Source of the DNA: Pseudomonas fluorescens
GTDB lineage: Bacteria; Pseudomonadota; Gammaproteobacteria; Pseudomonadales; Pseudomonadaceae
Assembly (NCBI RefSeq): GCF_902497855.1
Contig: NZ_CABVHU010000001.1
Coordinates: forward strand, 876,595 to 940,594
DNA: 64,000 bases
Direction: 5' to 3'
Made by a program: the position numbers and the translations under genes. Within the stretch, counting starts at the first letter, position 1; each line of letters starts with the position of its first letter. Shown one piece after another: positions 33,747 through 42,515 of this stretch. A model generated the notes under the pieces. That model saw nothing but the letters and a program-made list of their open reading frames with translations. It ran no database searches and was not told where the DNA came from.

Positions 33747-34616
33747 TCATTGAACCCGATCTTCACGCTCCCGAGCTTGGCTGTCTGGAAGATTTGAGCA
33801 GCGCTTACGGTACAGCGCGGGCGTCAGGCCGTAGGCGCGCATGAACCAGCGTCCCAGATGACTCTGGTCGGCAAACCCCAGCGCCATGGCCACCGTCGCC
33901 GGTTGTTCGCCACGGGCCAGCATCCGACGGGCCGTGGCCAGGCGCAATTGCACCAGATAAGCGTGAGGGGCCATGCCGTAGGCGGCCTTGAAGGCGCGGG
34001 TCAGGCGGAATCGATCGACGCCCGTTGCGGCGGCCAATTGGTCGAGACCGATGTCGTATTGCGCATTGGCGTGCAAGTACTCCCGCGCCTTCTTCGCCAC
34101 CGACGGCAGGCGCGGATCGTCGCCATAACCAGCCCGCCAGTGCAAATGGCGGGTGAGACGTTCGAGCAAACCGTCGAGAGCGGTCTGGCGCACGATTTTG
34201 AGTTCACCCTGATGCAGTGCTTGAAACGCCAGGCTGGTGGCGTGGGCCAGCCGCACATCGGTGGTCAGGGTATTGGCGAAACTCAACTGACCGTTATCGG
34301 GAGCATTGTCGAATACCGCACTGAGTTCCCGAGTGAGCCACTGCGGGTCGAGGTACAGCATGCGGTAGGTGAAACCGTCCTCGGTCGGCGCTTCGCCATC
34401 GTGGATGTCGCCCGGTTCGAGCAGAAACACCTTGCCCGGCGTACTTTGATGCCTGGCCCGCCGACAGTTGAACTGCTGGACCCCTTGCTCGGTGACGCCC
34501 ACCAGATAGCTGTCATGCCAGTGCGGGTCGTAGGCGTGGCCCTCGAAATGCGCACGCAGCGTCTCGATGCCGGTGTCGGCGTCCTGGGCCAGGTCGATCC
34601 AGTTGTGAGGGGGCAT
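33747..34616 (-). CDS. AraC-family regulator
   Basis: The 289-residue protein has an N-terminal cupin-type sensing domain (HFEGHAYDPHWHDSYLVGV, PGKVFLLEPGDIHDGEAP) and a C-terminal double HTH of AraC type (DIGLDQLAAATGVDRFRLTR, then MALGFADQSHLGRWFMRAYG). This is the type commonly found next to LysE exporters. It lies immediately upstream of the LysE gene on the same strand. Confidence 0.92.
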   Translation of the reverse strand: MPPHNWIDLAQDADTGIETLRAHFEGHAYDPHWHDSYLVGVTEQGVQQFNCRRARHQSTPGKVFLLEPGDIHDGEAPTEDGFTYRMLYLDPQWLTRELSAVFDNAPDNGQLSFANTLTTDVRLAHATSLAFQALHQGELKIVRQTALDGLLERLTRHLHWRAGYGDDPRLPSVAKKAREYLHANAQYDIGLDQLAAATGVDRFRLTRAFKAAYGMAPHAYLVQLRLATARRMLARGEQPATVAMALGFADQSHLGRWFMRAYGLTPALYRKRCSNLPDSQAREREDRVQ

Positions 34617-34692
34617 GCTGCACCTGTGGGACGGATTGCCGGCCTATTTAGCGCCCGAATCGTGGTGGCTGCCTAGAACGTTTGTGCACGAG

Positions 34693-35334
34693 TCAGTTGA
34701 ACAGGCTTGCCGCGATGTTGATCGAGAAGCCGAGAATGGCGGTATTGAAAAGGAAGCCGATCAACGACTGCGCCAGCACGATCTTGCGCAAATCCCGTGT
34801 TGCTACACCGACATCCGAGGTCTGCACGGCGACACCGATGGTGAACGAGAAGTACAGGAAGTCCCAGTAATTGGGCGTTGTCAGGCCCTCAGCAAAACGC
34901 AGCGCCGGGTCCTTGCCGTCCCAGGTGTAGAACAGCCGAGCATAATGCACGCTGAAAATGACCCCGATCAGCAGCCAGGACCCGATCACGGTCAACGCGG
35001 TAAAGCCGTAGTGCAGCAACTTGCGGGTGGTTTCCAGGTCCTTGCTGCCGGCGAGCTCCAGGGTGATGGTCGCCAGGCTGGCAATCGCGGCGATGCACAC
35101 CACGAACAGCACCAGCCCGGCGTTTTCATCCTCGACTTCGGCGATGCGCTTCACGTCCGGGGCTTTGGCGCGCACGGTGAGCCAAAGCATCAGGATCAGG
35201 TACGTCCAGACCCCGGCATTCCAGCCGAAAAGGATTTTGCTGATGATCGAATCGGCGGGAGCGAGAATGCCCACCGCAATGCCGAGCGTGGCCGCGGCGG
35301 ACAGGCGTGGGTGGGTGCGGGCGAGGTAGGGCAT
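34693..35334 (-). CDS. DUF1345 integral membrane protein
   Basis: The 213-residue protein has about five membrane segments ([81 protein letters not shown]) and the family motif YARLFY with [20 protein letters not shown], which resembles a pore-loop. DUF1345 members have no established function. It is a single gene upstream of the AraC–LysE unit, with a 76-bp gap. Confidence 0.85.
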   Translation of the reverse strand: MPYLARTHPRLSAAATLGIAVGILAPADSIISKILFGWNAGVWTYLILMLWLTVRAKAPDVKRIAEVEDENAGLVLFVVCIAAIASLATITLELAGSKDLETTRKLLHYGFTALTVIGSWLLIGVIFSVHYARLFYTWDGKDPALRFAEGLTTPNYWDFLYFSFTIGVAVQTSDVGVATRDLRKIVLAQSLIGFLFNTAILGFSINIAASLFN

Positions 35335-35388
35335 GTGAACTCACGGCAAGCAGGATTGCTCCCACCATAGCCCAGGTATCCGGGCTTT

Positions 35389-35422
35389 TGTAGGCGCTGC
35401 CGCAGGCTGCGATCTTTTGATC
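35389..35422. repeat. Short REP-like repeat (GTAGGCGCTGCCGCAGGCTGCGATC type)
   Basis: TGTAGGCGCTGCCGCAGGCT followed by GCGATCTTTTGATC. It is the sister of the copy at 447-487. Confidence 0.6.
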
Positions 35423-35458
35423 AAATGAGGAGTGATGCCGGGCATTAGCATAAAAATA

Positions 35459-35500
35459 GCGCCGCGCCACTAACAGTTCTGTTAGTGGCGTTGCCGGCGC
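35459..35500. terminator. Strong hairpin upstream of the fibronectin-III gene
   Basis: CGCCACTAACAG and CTGTTAGTGGCG (35465-35490) pair perfectly over 12 bp with a TT loop, extended outward by GCGCCG (35459-35464) with CGGCGC (35495-35500). There is no T run, so it may be a leader structure or a bidirectional block rather than a terminator. Confidence 0.5.
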
Positions 35501-35515
35501 GAACGACTTTAATGC

Positions 35516-35544
35516 AAACATCGCCACCTTCGGTGGCAATGTTT
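35516..35544 (+). promoter_or_regulatory. Second hairpin in the leader of the fibronectin-III gene
   Basis: AAACAT-C-GCCACC, loop TTC, GGTGGC-A-ATGTTT pairs over about 12 bp with one mismatch. It ends 15 bp before the GTG start and just before AGGAT, the likely ribosome site. Confidence 0.5.
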
Positions 35545-35558
35545 CAGGATGAACACAA

Positions 35559-37235
35559 GTGAAAAGACATTCTCTATTATCAATGTCCCACTCTCCCGGG
35601 TCGGCACGACTCAGTCCACCTGCAGGTCTGGTCGTGACGAGCACTTCAGAGTCGTCCGTAAAAATCAGCTGGGGCTATGGTGCTGGCGGAGGGCAAACCG
35701 GAACCCGGGTGAAATGGGGGCGCGAACGGTCGGAGGACAACTTCATCGACCAAATAGATTTGCAGTTACCTCAAAACAAATTCGAGATCACCGGGCTTGC
35801 TCCCGGGACCCGATATTACATCCACGTCTATGGTTTCAACACCGAGGAAGTGTCGTCTCCCATGTGGGTGGAGGCAGCGACCAGCCTGGCTACTTCTCTG
35901 CCTGCCGCCCCGACGAATCTGAACGCTGTGCCAACCAGGGATAGCATGGCATTGACGTGGTCCGGTCCCGCCAATGTGACTTGCTACAAGATCGGTTACG
36001 GCATTGCGCCCAGCGGTCCGGCGACTGATACCACTTCGCTTGACCCTGCCTGTACGATCGTTGGGCTTCTGTCCAATACCAACTATTATTTTGATGTTCG
36101 CTCATCCAACAGCAACGGTGATTCGGCTCCAGCACGTATCGTTAAACAGACGTTGCAGGTGCCCGCGCCGCCAACAGATTTGCGCGCTACCCCAGGCATC
36201 ACCGGCATGGGGCTGACATGGTCTGCGTCCCCGGGGGCTATCGAATATGTCATCCACTATCGTGTCGAGCCTGGCGGTGCCCCTCAGACCTTGGTGACGA
36301 GCAACTCTAACCATGAGTTGACAGGCCTGAGTAAAAATACGTCGTACTTTATCGAAGTGAGTGCCGCCAATACCAATGGCGACTCCTTGCCCGCAACCAT
36401 CACGGAAAAGACCCTGGACGGCCCCCCCATACCCTCCCATCCAGGTGTTTTGCACCTGATCGTCACCTACGACAGGGTGGCAGTCAGTTGGGCGGGAACC
36501 CCCAAGGAACCCGGCTATGAATTGACCTATGGCCTGGAAGATAAATATCCCGAAGTCATCGACACGCTGACCACTGAACATTTAACGGCAGGCATCAGAT
36601 ATCTTGTCCCGGACACTCGATACTTCATTGAAGTTCGTGCCTTCAATGCAAGTGGCCGCTCGGAACCCTCACGCGCCTCGACCACGATCGGTCCCGACAA
36701 GACGCAACCGCGCAACCTGCGCACGCCTGGCCGAACCTTCTCTGAGGCGTGGGTGAAATGGGACAGGCCTGAGGATCACTCCTATTTGATTGACTATGAA
36801 ATCACCTGCCCGGGTCGAGAACCGGTACGAACCACGGCGCTCGAATTCATCGCCACGGGGTTGACCCCCGAGAAGGAATATCTGTTCAAAGTCCAGCCCC
36901 GCAGACCTGAAGGGCCCGTCCCGGCATTACCGGCGTCGATCCGTGTAATGACCCATGATCAAGTGCCCCCCACATCGCCGCGAGGGCTGCAGTCCATGGC
37001 ACTGACAGAGGGAAATGCAAGGCTGAGCTGGCATCTCTCTGATGACAATGTAGGTGTGACCGGTTATGAAATCCGCCGCAATGGGGGGGCCTGGGAACCG
37101 GTGAGCGAAGACAGCCGAACCCGCCACCCAGTCACCGGTTTGACACATGGCATCGCCGAAATATTCGAGGTGCGTGCCAGGGATGCGGCTGGAAATTGTT
37201 CTATCCCGGCTTCAATCACTTTATCGGGATCATGA
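35559..37235 (+). CDS. Protein of six fibronectin type III repeats, no signal peptide
   Basis: The 558-residue protein is made almost entirely of six Fn3-like repeats: about 19-107, 115-199, 203-287, 290-378, 382-466 and 470-556. Each shows the Fn3 pattern of an early proline, a central Trp (VKISWGY, LTWSGP, LTWSAS, VSWAGT, VKWDRP, LSWHLS) and a late Y-x-(I/F)-x-V strand (YYIHVYGFN, YYFDVRSSN, YFIEVSAAN, YFIEVRAFN, YLFKVQPRR). No catalytic or anchor domain and no Sec or lipoprotein signal is seen. The start is a GTG (MKRHSLLSMSHSPG) with AGGAT upstream; an ATG at 35583 is possible. Codon usage is less GC-biased than its neighbours. It overlaps the convergent RND gene by 6 bp. Function unknown. 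Confidence 0.85.
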   Translation: MKRHSLLSMSHSPGSARLSPPAGLVVTSTSESSVKISWGYGAGGGQTGTRVKWGRERSEDNFIDQIDLQLPQNKFEITGLAPGTRYYIHVYGFNTEEVSSPMWVEAATSLATSLPAAPTNLNAVPTRDSMALTWSGPANVTCYKIGYGIAPSGPATDTTSLDPACTIVGLLSNTNYYFDVRSSNSNGDSAPARIVKQTLQVPAPPTDLRATPGITGMGLTWSASPGAIEYVIHYRVEPGGAPQTLVTSNSNHELTGLSKNTSYFIEVSAANTNGDSLPATITEKTLDGPPIPSHPGVLHLIVTYDRVAVSWAGTPKEPGYELTYGLEDKYPEVIDTLTTEHLTAGIRYLVPDTRYFIEVRAFNASGRSEPSRASTTIGPDKTQPRNLRTPGRTFSEAWVKWDRPEDHSYLIDYEITCPGREPVRTTALEFIATGLTPEKEYLFKVQPRRPEGPVPALPASIRVMTHDQVPPTSPRGLQSMALTEGNARLSWHLSDDNVGVTGYEIRRNGGAWEPVSEDSRTRHPVTGLTHGIAEIFEVRARDAAGNCSIPASITLSGS

Positions 37236-40200
37236 TCCGGATTCGTGGTGTTGTGATGGGCGCTTGCGCACCCGCTTCATCACCACCACGAAAAACACCG
37301 GTACAAACACCACCGCCAACGTCGCGGTGATCATCCCGCCGATCACCCCGGTGCCGATGGCTTGCTGGCTCGCCGAACTGGCACCGGTGGCAAGCGCCAG
37401 CGGCACCACGCCGAGGATGAACGCGAGGGACGTCATGACGATCGGCCGCAGGCGCAGGCGGGCCGCCTGGAGCGTGGCGTCGATCAGGTCGTGGCCTTCG
37501 TCGTACAGGCTCTTGGCGAACTCGATGATCAGGATTGCGTTTTTTGCCGACAAACCGATGATGGTGATCAGTCCGACCTTGAAGAACACGTCGTTGGGCA
37601 TCCCGCGCAGGGTCACGGCCAGGACCGCACCGAGCACGCCGAGCGGCACCACCAGCAACACCGAGGTCGGGATCGACCAGCTTTCGTACAACGCCGCCAG
37701 GCACAGGAACACAATCAACAGCGACAACCCGAGCAGGATCGGCGCCTGGCTGCCGGACAGGCGTTCCTGCAGCGACAGGCCGGTCCATTCCTGACCCAGG
37801 CCTGCGGGCCCTTGCGCCACCAGCCGTTCGATTTCGGCCATGGCTTCGCCAGTGCTGTGGCCGGGCTTGGGTTCGCCGGAAATGCTGATCGCCGGGTAGC
37901 CGTTGTAACGGGTCAACTGCGCCGGGCCCTGGGTCCAATTGGCCTGGACAAAGGCCGACAACGGCACCATGTTCCCGCTGCTGTTGCGTACATGGATCTT
38001 CAGCAGATCGGCGACCTGGCTACGTTGATCGCCTTCGGCCTGGACCACCACCCGCTGCATCCGCCCCTGATTGGGGAAGTCGTTGATGTAGGCCGACCCG
38101 ACGGCGGTGGACAGCACGCTGCCAATGTCGGCAAACGAGACGCCCAGCGCATTCGCCTGTTTACGGTCCACGATCAGTTGCACTTGCGGCGCTTCGGCCA
38201 GGGCGCTTTCGCGCACGTTCATCAGGATCGGGCTCTTCTCGGCTGCCGCCAGCAACTCGGTGCGCGCCTGCATCAGCGTGGCATGGCCGAGGCCGCCACG
38301 GTCCTGCAAACGGAACTCGAAACCACTGGAGGTGCCGAGGCCATCCACCGGCGGCGGCAGGACGGCGAAGGCCACGGCGTCCTTGATCTGGCTCAAGGCG
38401 ATGTTGGCCCGGTCGGCAATGGCGCTGGCCGAGTCATCGCTGCCACGCTCGGACCAGTCCTTCAACGTCGTGAACGCCAACGCCGCGTTCTGGCCGCTGC
38501 CGGAAAAGCTGAAGCCGAGAATCACCGTGCTGTCGCCAACACCCGGTTCAGTGGCGTTGTGCGCTTCGATCTGTTCGACCACCTGCACCGTACGGTTCTT
38601 GCTCGCCCCCGGTGGCAGTTGCACGTCGGTGATGGTGTAACCCTGATCTTCTACTGGCAGGAATGAAGAGGGCAGGCGACTGAAGCAAATGCCCAGGCCG
38701 ATCAACAGCACGCCGTAGATCAGCAGGTAACGACCCGTACGTTTCAACGCGTAGGCCACCCAGCCCTGATAGCGCAGGGTCAGCTGTTCGAAGCGTCGGT
38801 TGAACCAGCCGAAGAACCCGCGTTTGTCATGATGCTCGCCTTTGGCGATGGGCTTGAGCAAGGTGGCGCAGAGCGCCGGGGTCAAGGTCAGCGCGAGGAA
38901 CGCGGAGAACAGGATCGAGGTGGCCATCGACAAGGAGAACTGCCGGTAGATCACCCCGACCGAGCCCTGCATGAACGCCATCGGAATGAACACCGCCACC
39001 AGCACCAGGGTGATGCCGATGATCGCCCCGGTGATCTGCCGCATCGCCTTGCGCGTCGCCTCCTTGGGCGACAGGCCTTCAGTGACCATGATCCGTTCGA
39101 CGTTCTCCACCACTACGATCGCGTCGTCCACCAGGATGCCGATGGCCAGGACCATGCCGAACATGGTCAACACGTTGATCGAGAACCCCAGGGCCAGCAT
39201 GGTGGCGAAGGTGCCCATCAGCGCCACCGGCACCACCAGGGTCGGAATCAGCGTGTAGCGGATATTCTGCAGGAACAGGAACATCACCGCGAACACCAGC
39301 ACCATCGCTTCGACGAGGGTATAGACCACCTTGGTGATCGAGACCTTGACGAAGGGCGAGGTGTCGTACGGGATCTTGTATTCGACGTTGGCCGGAAAGT
39401 AACGCGCCAGTTCATCCATCTTTGCCCGCACCAGGGTCGCGGTGCTCAGGGCGTTGGCGCCGGGGGCCAATTGCACGCTGACCGCGGTGGATGGCTTGCC
39501 GTTCAGGCGGGTGCCGAACTGGTATTCCTGGCTGCCGATCTCGACCCGCGCCACATCGCCGATGCGCACGGTGGAACCGTCGGGATTGGCCTTGAGCACG
39601 ATGTCGGCGAACTCTTCCGGGGTCGACAACTGACCTTTGACCAGGATGGTCGCGGTGATTTCCTGGGTAGCGCGGGTCGGCAGATCGCCGATGCTGCCGG
39701 CCGAGACCTGGGCGTTTTGCGCGACGATGGCGGCGTTGACGTCGGCCGGGGTCAGGTTGAATCCGATGAGTTTGCGCGGGTCGATCCAGATCCGCATCGC
39801 CCGTTCCGCGCCGTACAGCTGGGCCTTGCCGACGCCGTCCAGGCGCTTGATCTCGTTCATCACGTTGCGCGCCAGGTAATCGCTGAGCGCCACCTCGTCG
39901 AGCTTGCCGTCGCTGGAGGTCAGGGTGATCAGCAACAGGAACCCGGCGGAGACTTTTTCCACCTGCAGACCCTGCTGGGTCACCGCTTGCGGCAGGCGCG
40001 ACTCGATGACTTTCAGGCGGTTCTGCACATCGACCTGGGCCATTTCCGGGTGGGTGCCCGGCTGGAAGGTGGCCTTGATCGTGGCGCTGCCGAGGCTGCT
40101 TTGCGACTCGAAATACAGCAGATGATCGGCGCCGTTGAGCTCTTCCTCGATCAGGCTGACCACGCTTTCGTCCACGGTCTGCGCCGACGCGCCCGGGTAC

Positions 40201-40343
40201 ACGGCATAGATTTCGATCTGCGGCGGGGCGACGTCGGGGTACTGCGCCACCGGCAACTGGGTGATGGCCAAACCACCGGCCAGCAGGATAAACAGGGCGA
40301 CCACCCAGGCGAACACCGGGCGATCGATAAAGAACTGCGGCAT
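37230..40343 (-). CDS. RND (HAE-1) efflux pump inner-membrane subunit
   Basis: The 1037-residue protein has the full AcrB/MexB layout: start MPQFFIDRPVFAWVVALFIL, two large periplasmic loops and two sets of helices. Proton-relay aspartates lie in GILVDDAIVVVENVERIM, and the second relay lysine in GLSAKNAILIIEFAKSL. It exports toxic compounds with the adaptor encoded just upstream (15-bp gap). No outer-membrane channel gene follows, so it must borrow one such as an OprM homologue. It is more MexY-like than MexB- or MexF-like by eye, which I treat as tentative. Confidence 0.94.
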   Translation of the reverse strand: MPQFFIDRPVFAWVVALFILLAGGLAITQLPVAQYPDVAPPQIEIYAVYPGASAQTVDESVVSLIEEELNGADHLLYFESQSSLGSATIKATFQPGTHPEMAQVDVQNRLKVIESRLPQAVTQQGLQVEKVSAGFLLLITLTSSDGKLDEVALSDYLARNVMNEIKRLDGVGKAQLYGAERAMRIWIDPRKLIGFNLTPADVNAAIVAQNAQVSAGSIGDLPTRATQEITATILVKGQLSTPEEFADIVLKANPDGSTVRIGDVARVEIGSQEYQFGTRLNGKPSTAVSVQLAPGANALSTATLVRAKMDELARYFPANVEYKIPYDTSPFVKVSITKVVYTLVEAMVLVFAVMFLFLQNIRYTLIPTLVVPVALMGTFATMLALGFSINVLTMFGMVLAIGILVDDAIVVVENVERIMVTEGLSPKEATRKAMRQITGAIIGITLVLVAVFIPMAFMQGSVGVIYRQFSLSMATSILFSAFLALTLTPALCATLLKPIAKGEHHDKRGFFGWFNRRFEQLTLRYQGWVAYALKRTGRYLLIYGVLLIGLGICFSRLPSSFLPVEDQGYTITDVQLPPGASKNRTVQVVEQIEAHNATEPGVGDSTVILGFSFSGSGQNAALAFTTLKDWSERGSDDSASAIADRANIALSQIKDAVAFAVLPPPVDGLGTSSGFEFRLQDRGGLGHATLMQARTELLAAAEKSPILMNVRESALAEAPQVQLIVDRKQANALGVSFADIGSVLSTAVGSAYINDFPNQGRMQRVVVQAEGDQRSQVADLLKIHVRNSSGNMVPLSAFVQANWTQGPAQLTRYNGYPAISISGEPKPGHSTGEAMAEIERLVAQGPAGLGQEWTGLSLQERLSGSQAPILLGLSLLIVFLCLAALYESWSIPTSVLLVVPLGVLGAVLAVTLRGMPNDVFFKVGLITIIGLSAKNAILIIEFAKSLYDEGHDLIDATLQAARLRLRPIVMTSLAFILGVVPLALATGASSASQQAIGTGVIGGMITATLAVVFVPVFFVVVMKRVRKRPSQHHESGS

Positions 40344-40358
40344 AAAAAAGCGTCCTGC

Positions 40359-41516
40359 TTACTGACCAGAAGCCTGGGCAAGGGGAAGAGGGGAGTCGTC
40401 TATCTGCACTTTCTCGCCGGGGCGCGCGTGTTGCAGGCCTTCGACGACGATGCGGTCGCCGGCCTTGAGGCCGCCGGTGACGATCCAGCGATCGTTCTGC
40501 ACCGGGCCCAGTTCCACCGGCTGTTGGCCGACCCGTTGTTCGGCGTCGAGCAACAGCACCTGGGCGATACCGGCGCTGTCACGCTGGATGGCCCGTTGCG
40601 GCACGCTGATGCCCTGCTGATTGACCGCTTGTTCCAGGCGCACGCGCACGAAGCTGCCGGGCAGCAAGTCCAGATCCGGATTGGGGAACTCGCTGCGCAG
40701 GATGATCTGGCCGGTGCCCGGGTCGACCGTGATGTCGGTGAACAGCAACTTGCCCGGCAGCGGATAGAGGCTGCCATCGTCCTGGATCAACGTGGCCTTG
40801 ACCTGGCCCTGGCCGACCTGCTGCAACTGACCGGAGCGGAAGGCGCGGCGCAGGTCGTTGAGTTCACGGGTCGACTGGGTGAGGTCGGCGTGAATCGGGT
40901 TCAGCTGTTGGATCAAGGCCAGTGGCGTGGTTTCGTTCTGCCCGACCAGGGCGCCTTCGGTGACCAGCGCCCGGCCGATGCGCCCGGAAATCGGCGCGGT
41001 GACGGTGGCGTAGCCCAGGTTCAGTTTCGCCCGCTGCACGGCGGCCTGGTTGGCGGCGACGTCGGCCGCGGTCTGGCGCACGGCCGCCCGGGCGTTGTCG
41101 TAGTCCTGGCCGCTGATGGCATTGCCTTCGATCAACTGGGCGTAGCGCTGCTCTTGCAAGCGCGCCTGGAAGGCATTGGCCTCGGCCTTGCGCAATGCGG
41201 CCTCGGCGCTGTCCAGGTCTGCCTTGAGCGGTGCCGGGTCGATGCGAAACAGCACATCGCCCTGTTTCACATCGCTGCCTTCACGGAACGTCCGTTGCAG
41301 CACCACGCCGGCCACCCGGGCGCGGACTTCGGCGATGCGCGGCGCGGCAATGCGCCCGCTCAGCTCGCTGCTGATCGACAGCGGCCGGGCTGAGAGGGTC
41401 TCGATGCGAACCGTGGCCAGTGGCGCCTGCTCTTCGGCAGTCGGGGCCTTGTCGCAAGCGCTCAGCGTCAAGGCCAGTGCGATCAGGCTGAGCCTGGCAA
41501 GCAGGTTGTTTGACAT
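40359..41516 (-). CDS. RND efflux periplasmic adaptor (membrane fusion protein)
   Basis: The 385-residue protein begins with a lipoprotein signal (LSLIALALTLSACDKAP, lipidation at C21). The adaptor folds are in order: barrel-sandwich half (RIETLSARPLSISSELSGRI, VRARVAGVVLQRTFREGSDV), alpha-hairpin (ADLDSAEAALRKAEANAFQA), second half (ATVTAPISGRIGRALVTEGA), and the beta-barrel. It links the RND pump to an outer-membrane channel. The ATG at 41516 is the only start giving the signal peptide; the frame is open further upstream through REPIN sequence. The start faces the two-component pair across a REPIN. Confidence 0.94.
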   Translation of the reverse strand: MSNNLLARLSLIALALTLSACDKAPTAEEQAPLATVRIETLSARPLSISSELSGRIAAPRIAEVRARVAGVVLQRTFREGSDVKQGDVLFRIDPAPLKADLDSAEAALRKAEANAFQARLQEQRYAQLIEGNAISGQDYDNARAAVRQTAADVAANQAAVQRAKLNLGYATVTAPISGRIGRALVTEGALVGQNETTPLALIQQLNPIHADLTQSTRELNDLRRAFRSGQLQQVGQGQVKATLIQDDGSLYPLPGKLLFTDITVDPGTGQIILRSEFPNPDLDLLPGSFVRVRLEQAVNQQGISVPQRAIQRDSAGIAQVLLLDAEQRVGQQPVELGPVQNDRWIVTGGLKAGDRIVVEGLQHARPGEKVQIDDSPLPLAQASGQ

Positions 41517-41662
41517 GTAATAACCCCAATAATGACCCCGCCATCCTACGGGGAGGCGGGGAAGGTAGCGGTTAAGCTTTGTAGGTGCTGTGTGAAATTG
41601 TGTAAGGGTTTTACTCAGGTGTGGGTGAGGGCGTATATCCTTGGCGACTTGATTACTTTTGT

Positions 41663-41783
41663 GCCTGATAGACCGCTTTCGCGAGCAGGCTCGCTCCCAC
41701 ATTGGATTGGGGCGTTCACAGAGTCTGTGTCCACATAGATCCCCTGTGGGAGCGAGCCTGCTCGCGAAAGCGGTCTATCAGGC
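41663..41783. repeat. REPIN with 39-bp perfect inverted arms
   Basis: The left arm 41663-41701 begins GCCTGATAGACCGCTTTCGC and the right arm 41745-41783 is its exact inverse complement; the loop is 43 bp. It lies in the divergent interval between the efflux operon and the response regulator. Confidence 0.92.
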
Positions 41784-41809
41784 GCCCCAGCACCTTCCGG
41801 AACACCCCC

Positions 41810-42511
41810 ATGCCCAACATCCTCCTGGTCGAAGACGACACCGCCCTCGCCGAACTGATCGCCAGCTACCTGGAACGCAACGGCTATTGCGTCAGCGTGA
41901 TCGGCCGCGGCGATCACGTGCGCGAACGGGCCCGGGTCGATCCGCCGGACCTGGTGATCCTCGACCTGATGCTGCCGGGGCTGGACGGCCTGCAAGTCTG
42001 TCGTTTGCTGCGCGCCGATTCGGCCACGCTGCCGATCCTGATGCTCACCGCTCGCGACGACAGTCACGACCAGGTGCTGGGCCTGGAGATGGGCGCCGAC
42101 GACTACGTCACCAAACCCTGCGAACCGCGGGTGTTGCTGGCCCGGGTGCGGACGTTGCTGCGGCGCAGCAGCCTCGGCGAACCGCAGACCGCCAACGACC
42201 GCATCCTCATCGGCAACCTGTGCATCGACCTGTCCGAACGCACCGTGACCTGGCGCGGGCAACCGGTCGAACTGTCCAGCGGCGAATACAACCTGCTGGT
42301 GGTGCTGGCCCGGCATGCCGGCGAAGTGCTCAGCCGCGACCAGATCCTGCAACGCCTGCGCGGCATCGAGTTCAACGGCACCGATCGCTCGGTGGACGTG
42401 GCGATTTCCAAGTTGCGGCGCAAGTTCGGCGATTACGCCGGCGAGGCGCGCAAGATCAAGACGGTCTGGGGCAAGGGCTACCTGTTCAGCCGTTCCGAGT
42501 GGGAATGCTGA
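41810..42511 (+). CDS. OmpR-family response regulator
   Basis: The 233-residue protein has a receiver domain (MPNILLVEDDTALAELIASY, phospho-acceptor D52 in VILDLMLPG, K in YVTKPCEP) and a winged-helix DNA-binding domain (SGEYNLLVVLARHAGEVLSR, DRSVDVAISKLRRKFGD, TVWGKGYLF). It resembles the RstA group. The kinase gene follows after 4 bp. Divergence from the RND operon suggests that it may control the pump. GGA 8 bp upstream gives a moderate ribosome site. Confidence 0.93.
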   Translation: MPNILLVEDDTALAELIASYLERNGYCVSVIGRGDHVRERARVDPPDLVILDLMLPGLDGLQVCRLLRADSATLPILMLTARDDSHDQVLGLEMGADDYVTKPCEPRVLLARVRTLLRRSSLGEPQTANDRILIGNLCIDLSERTVTWRGQPVELSSGEYNLLVVLARHAGEVLSRDQILQRLRGIEFNGTDRSVDVAISKLRRKFGDYAGEARKIKTVWGKGYLFSRSEWEC

Positions 42512-42515
42512 GCCG

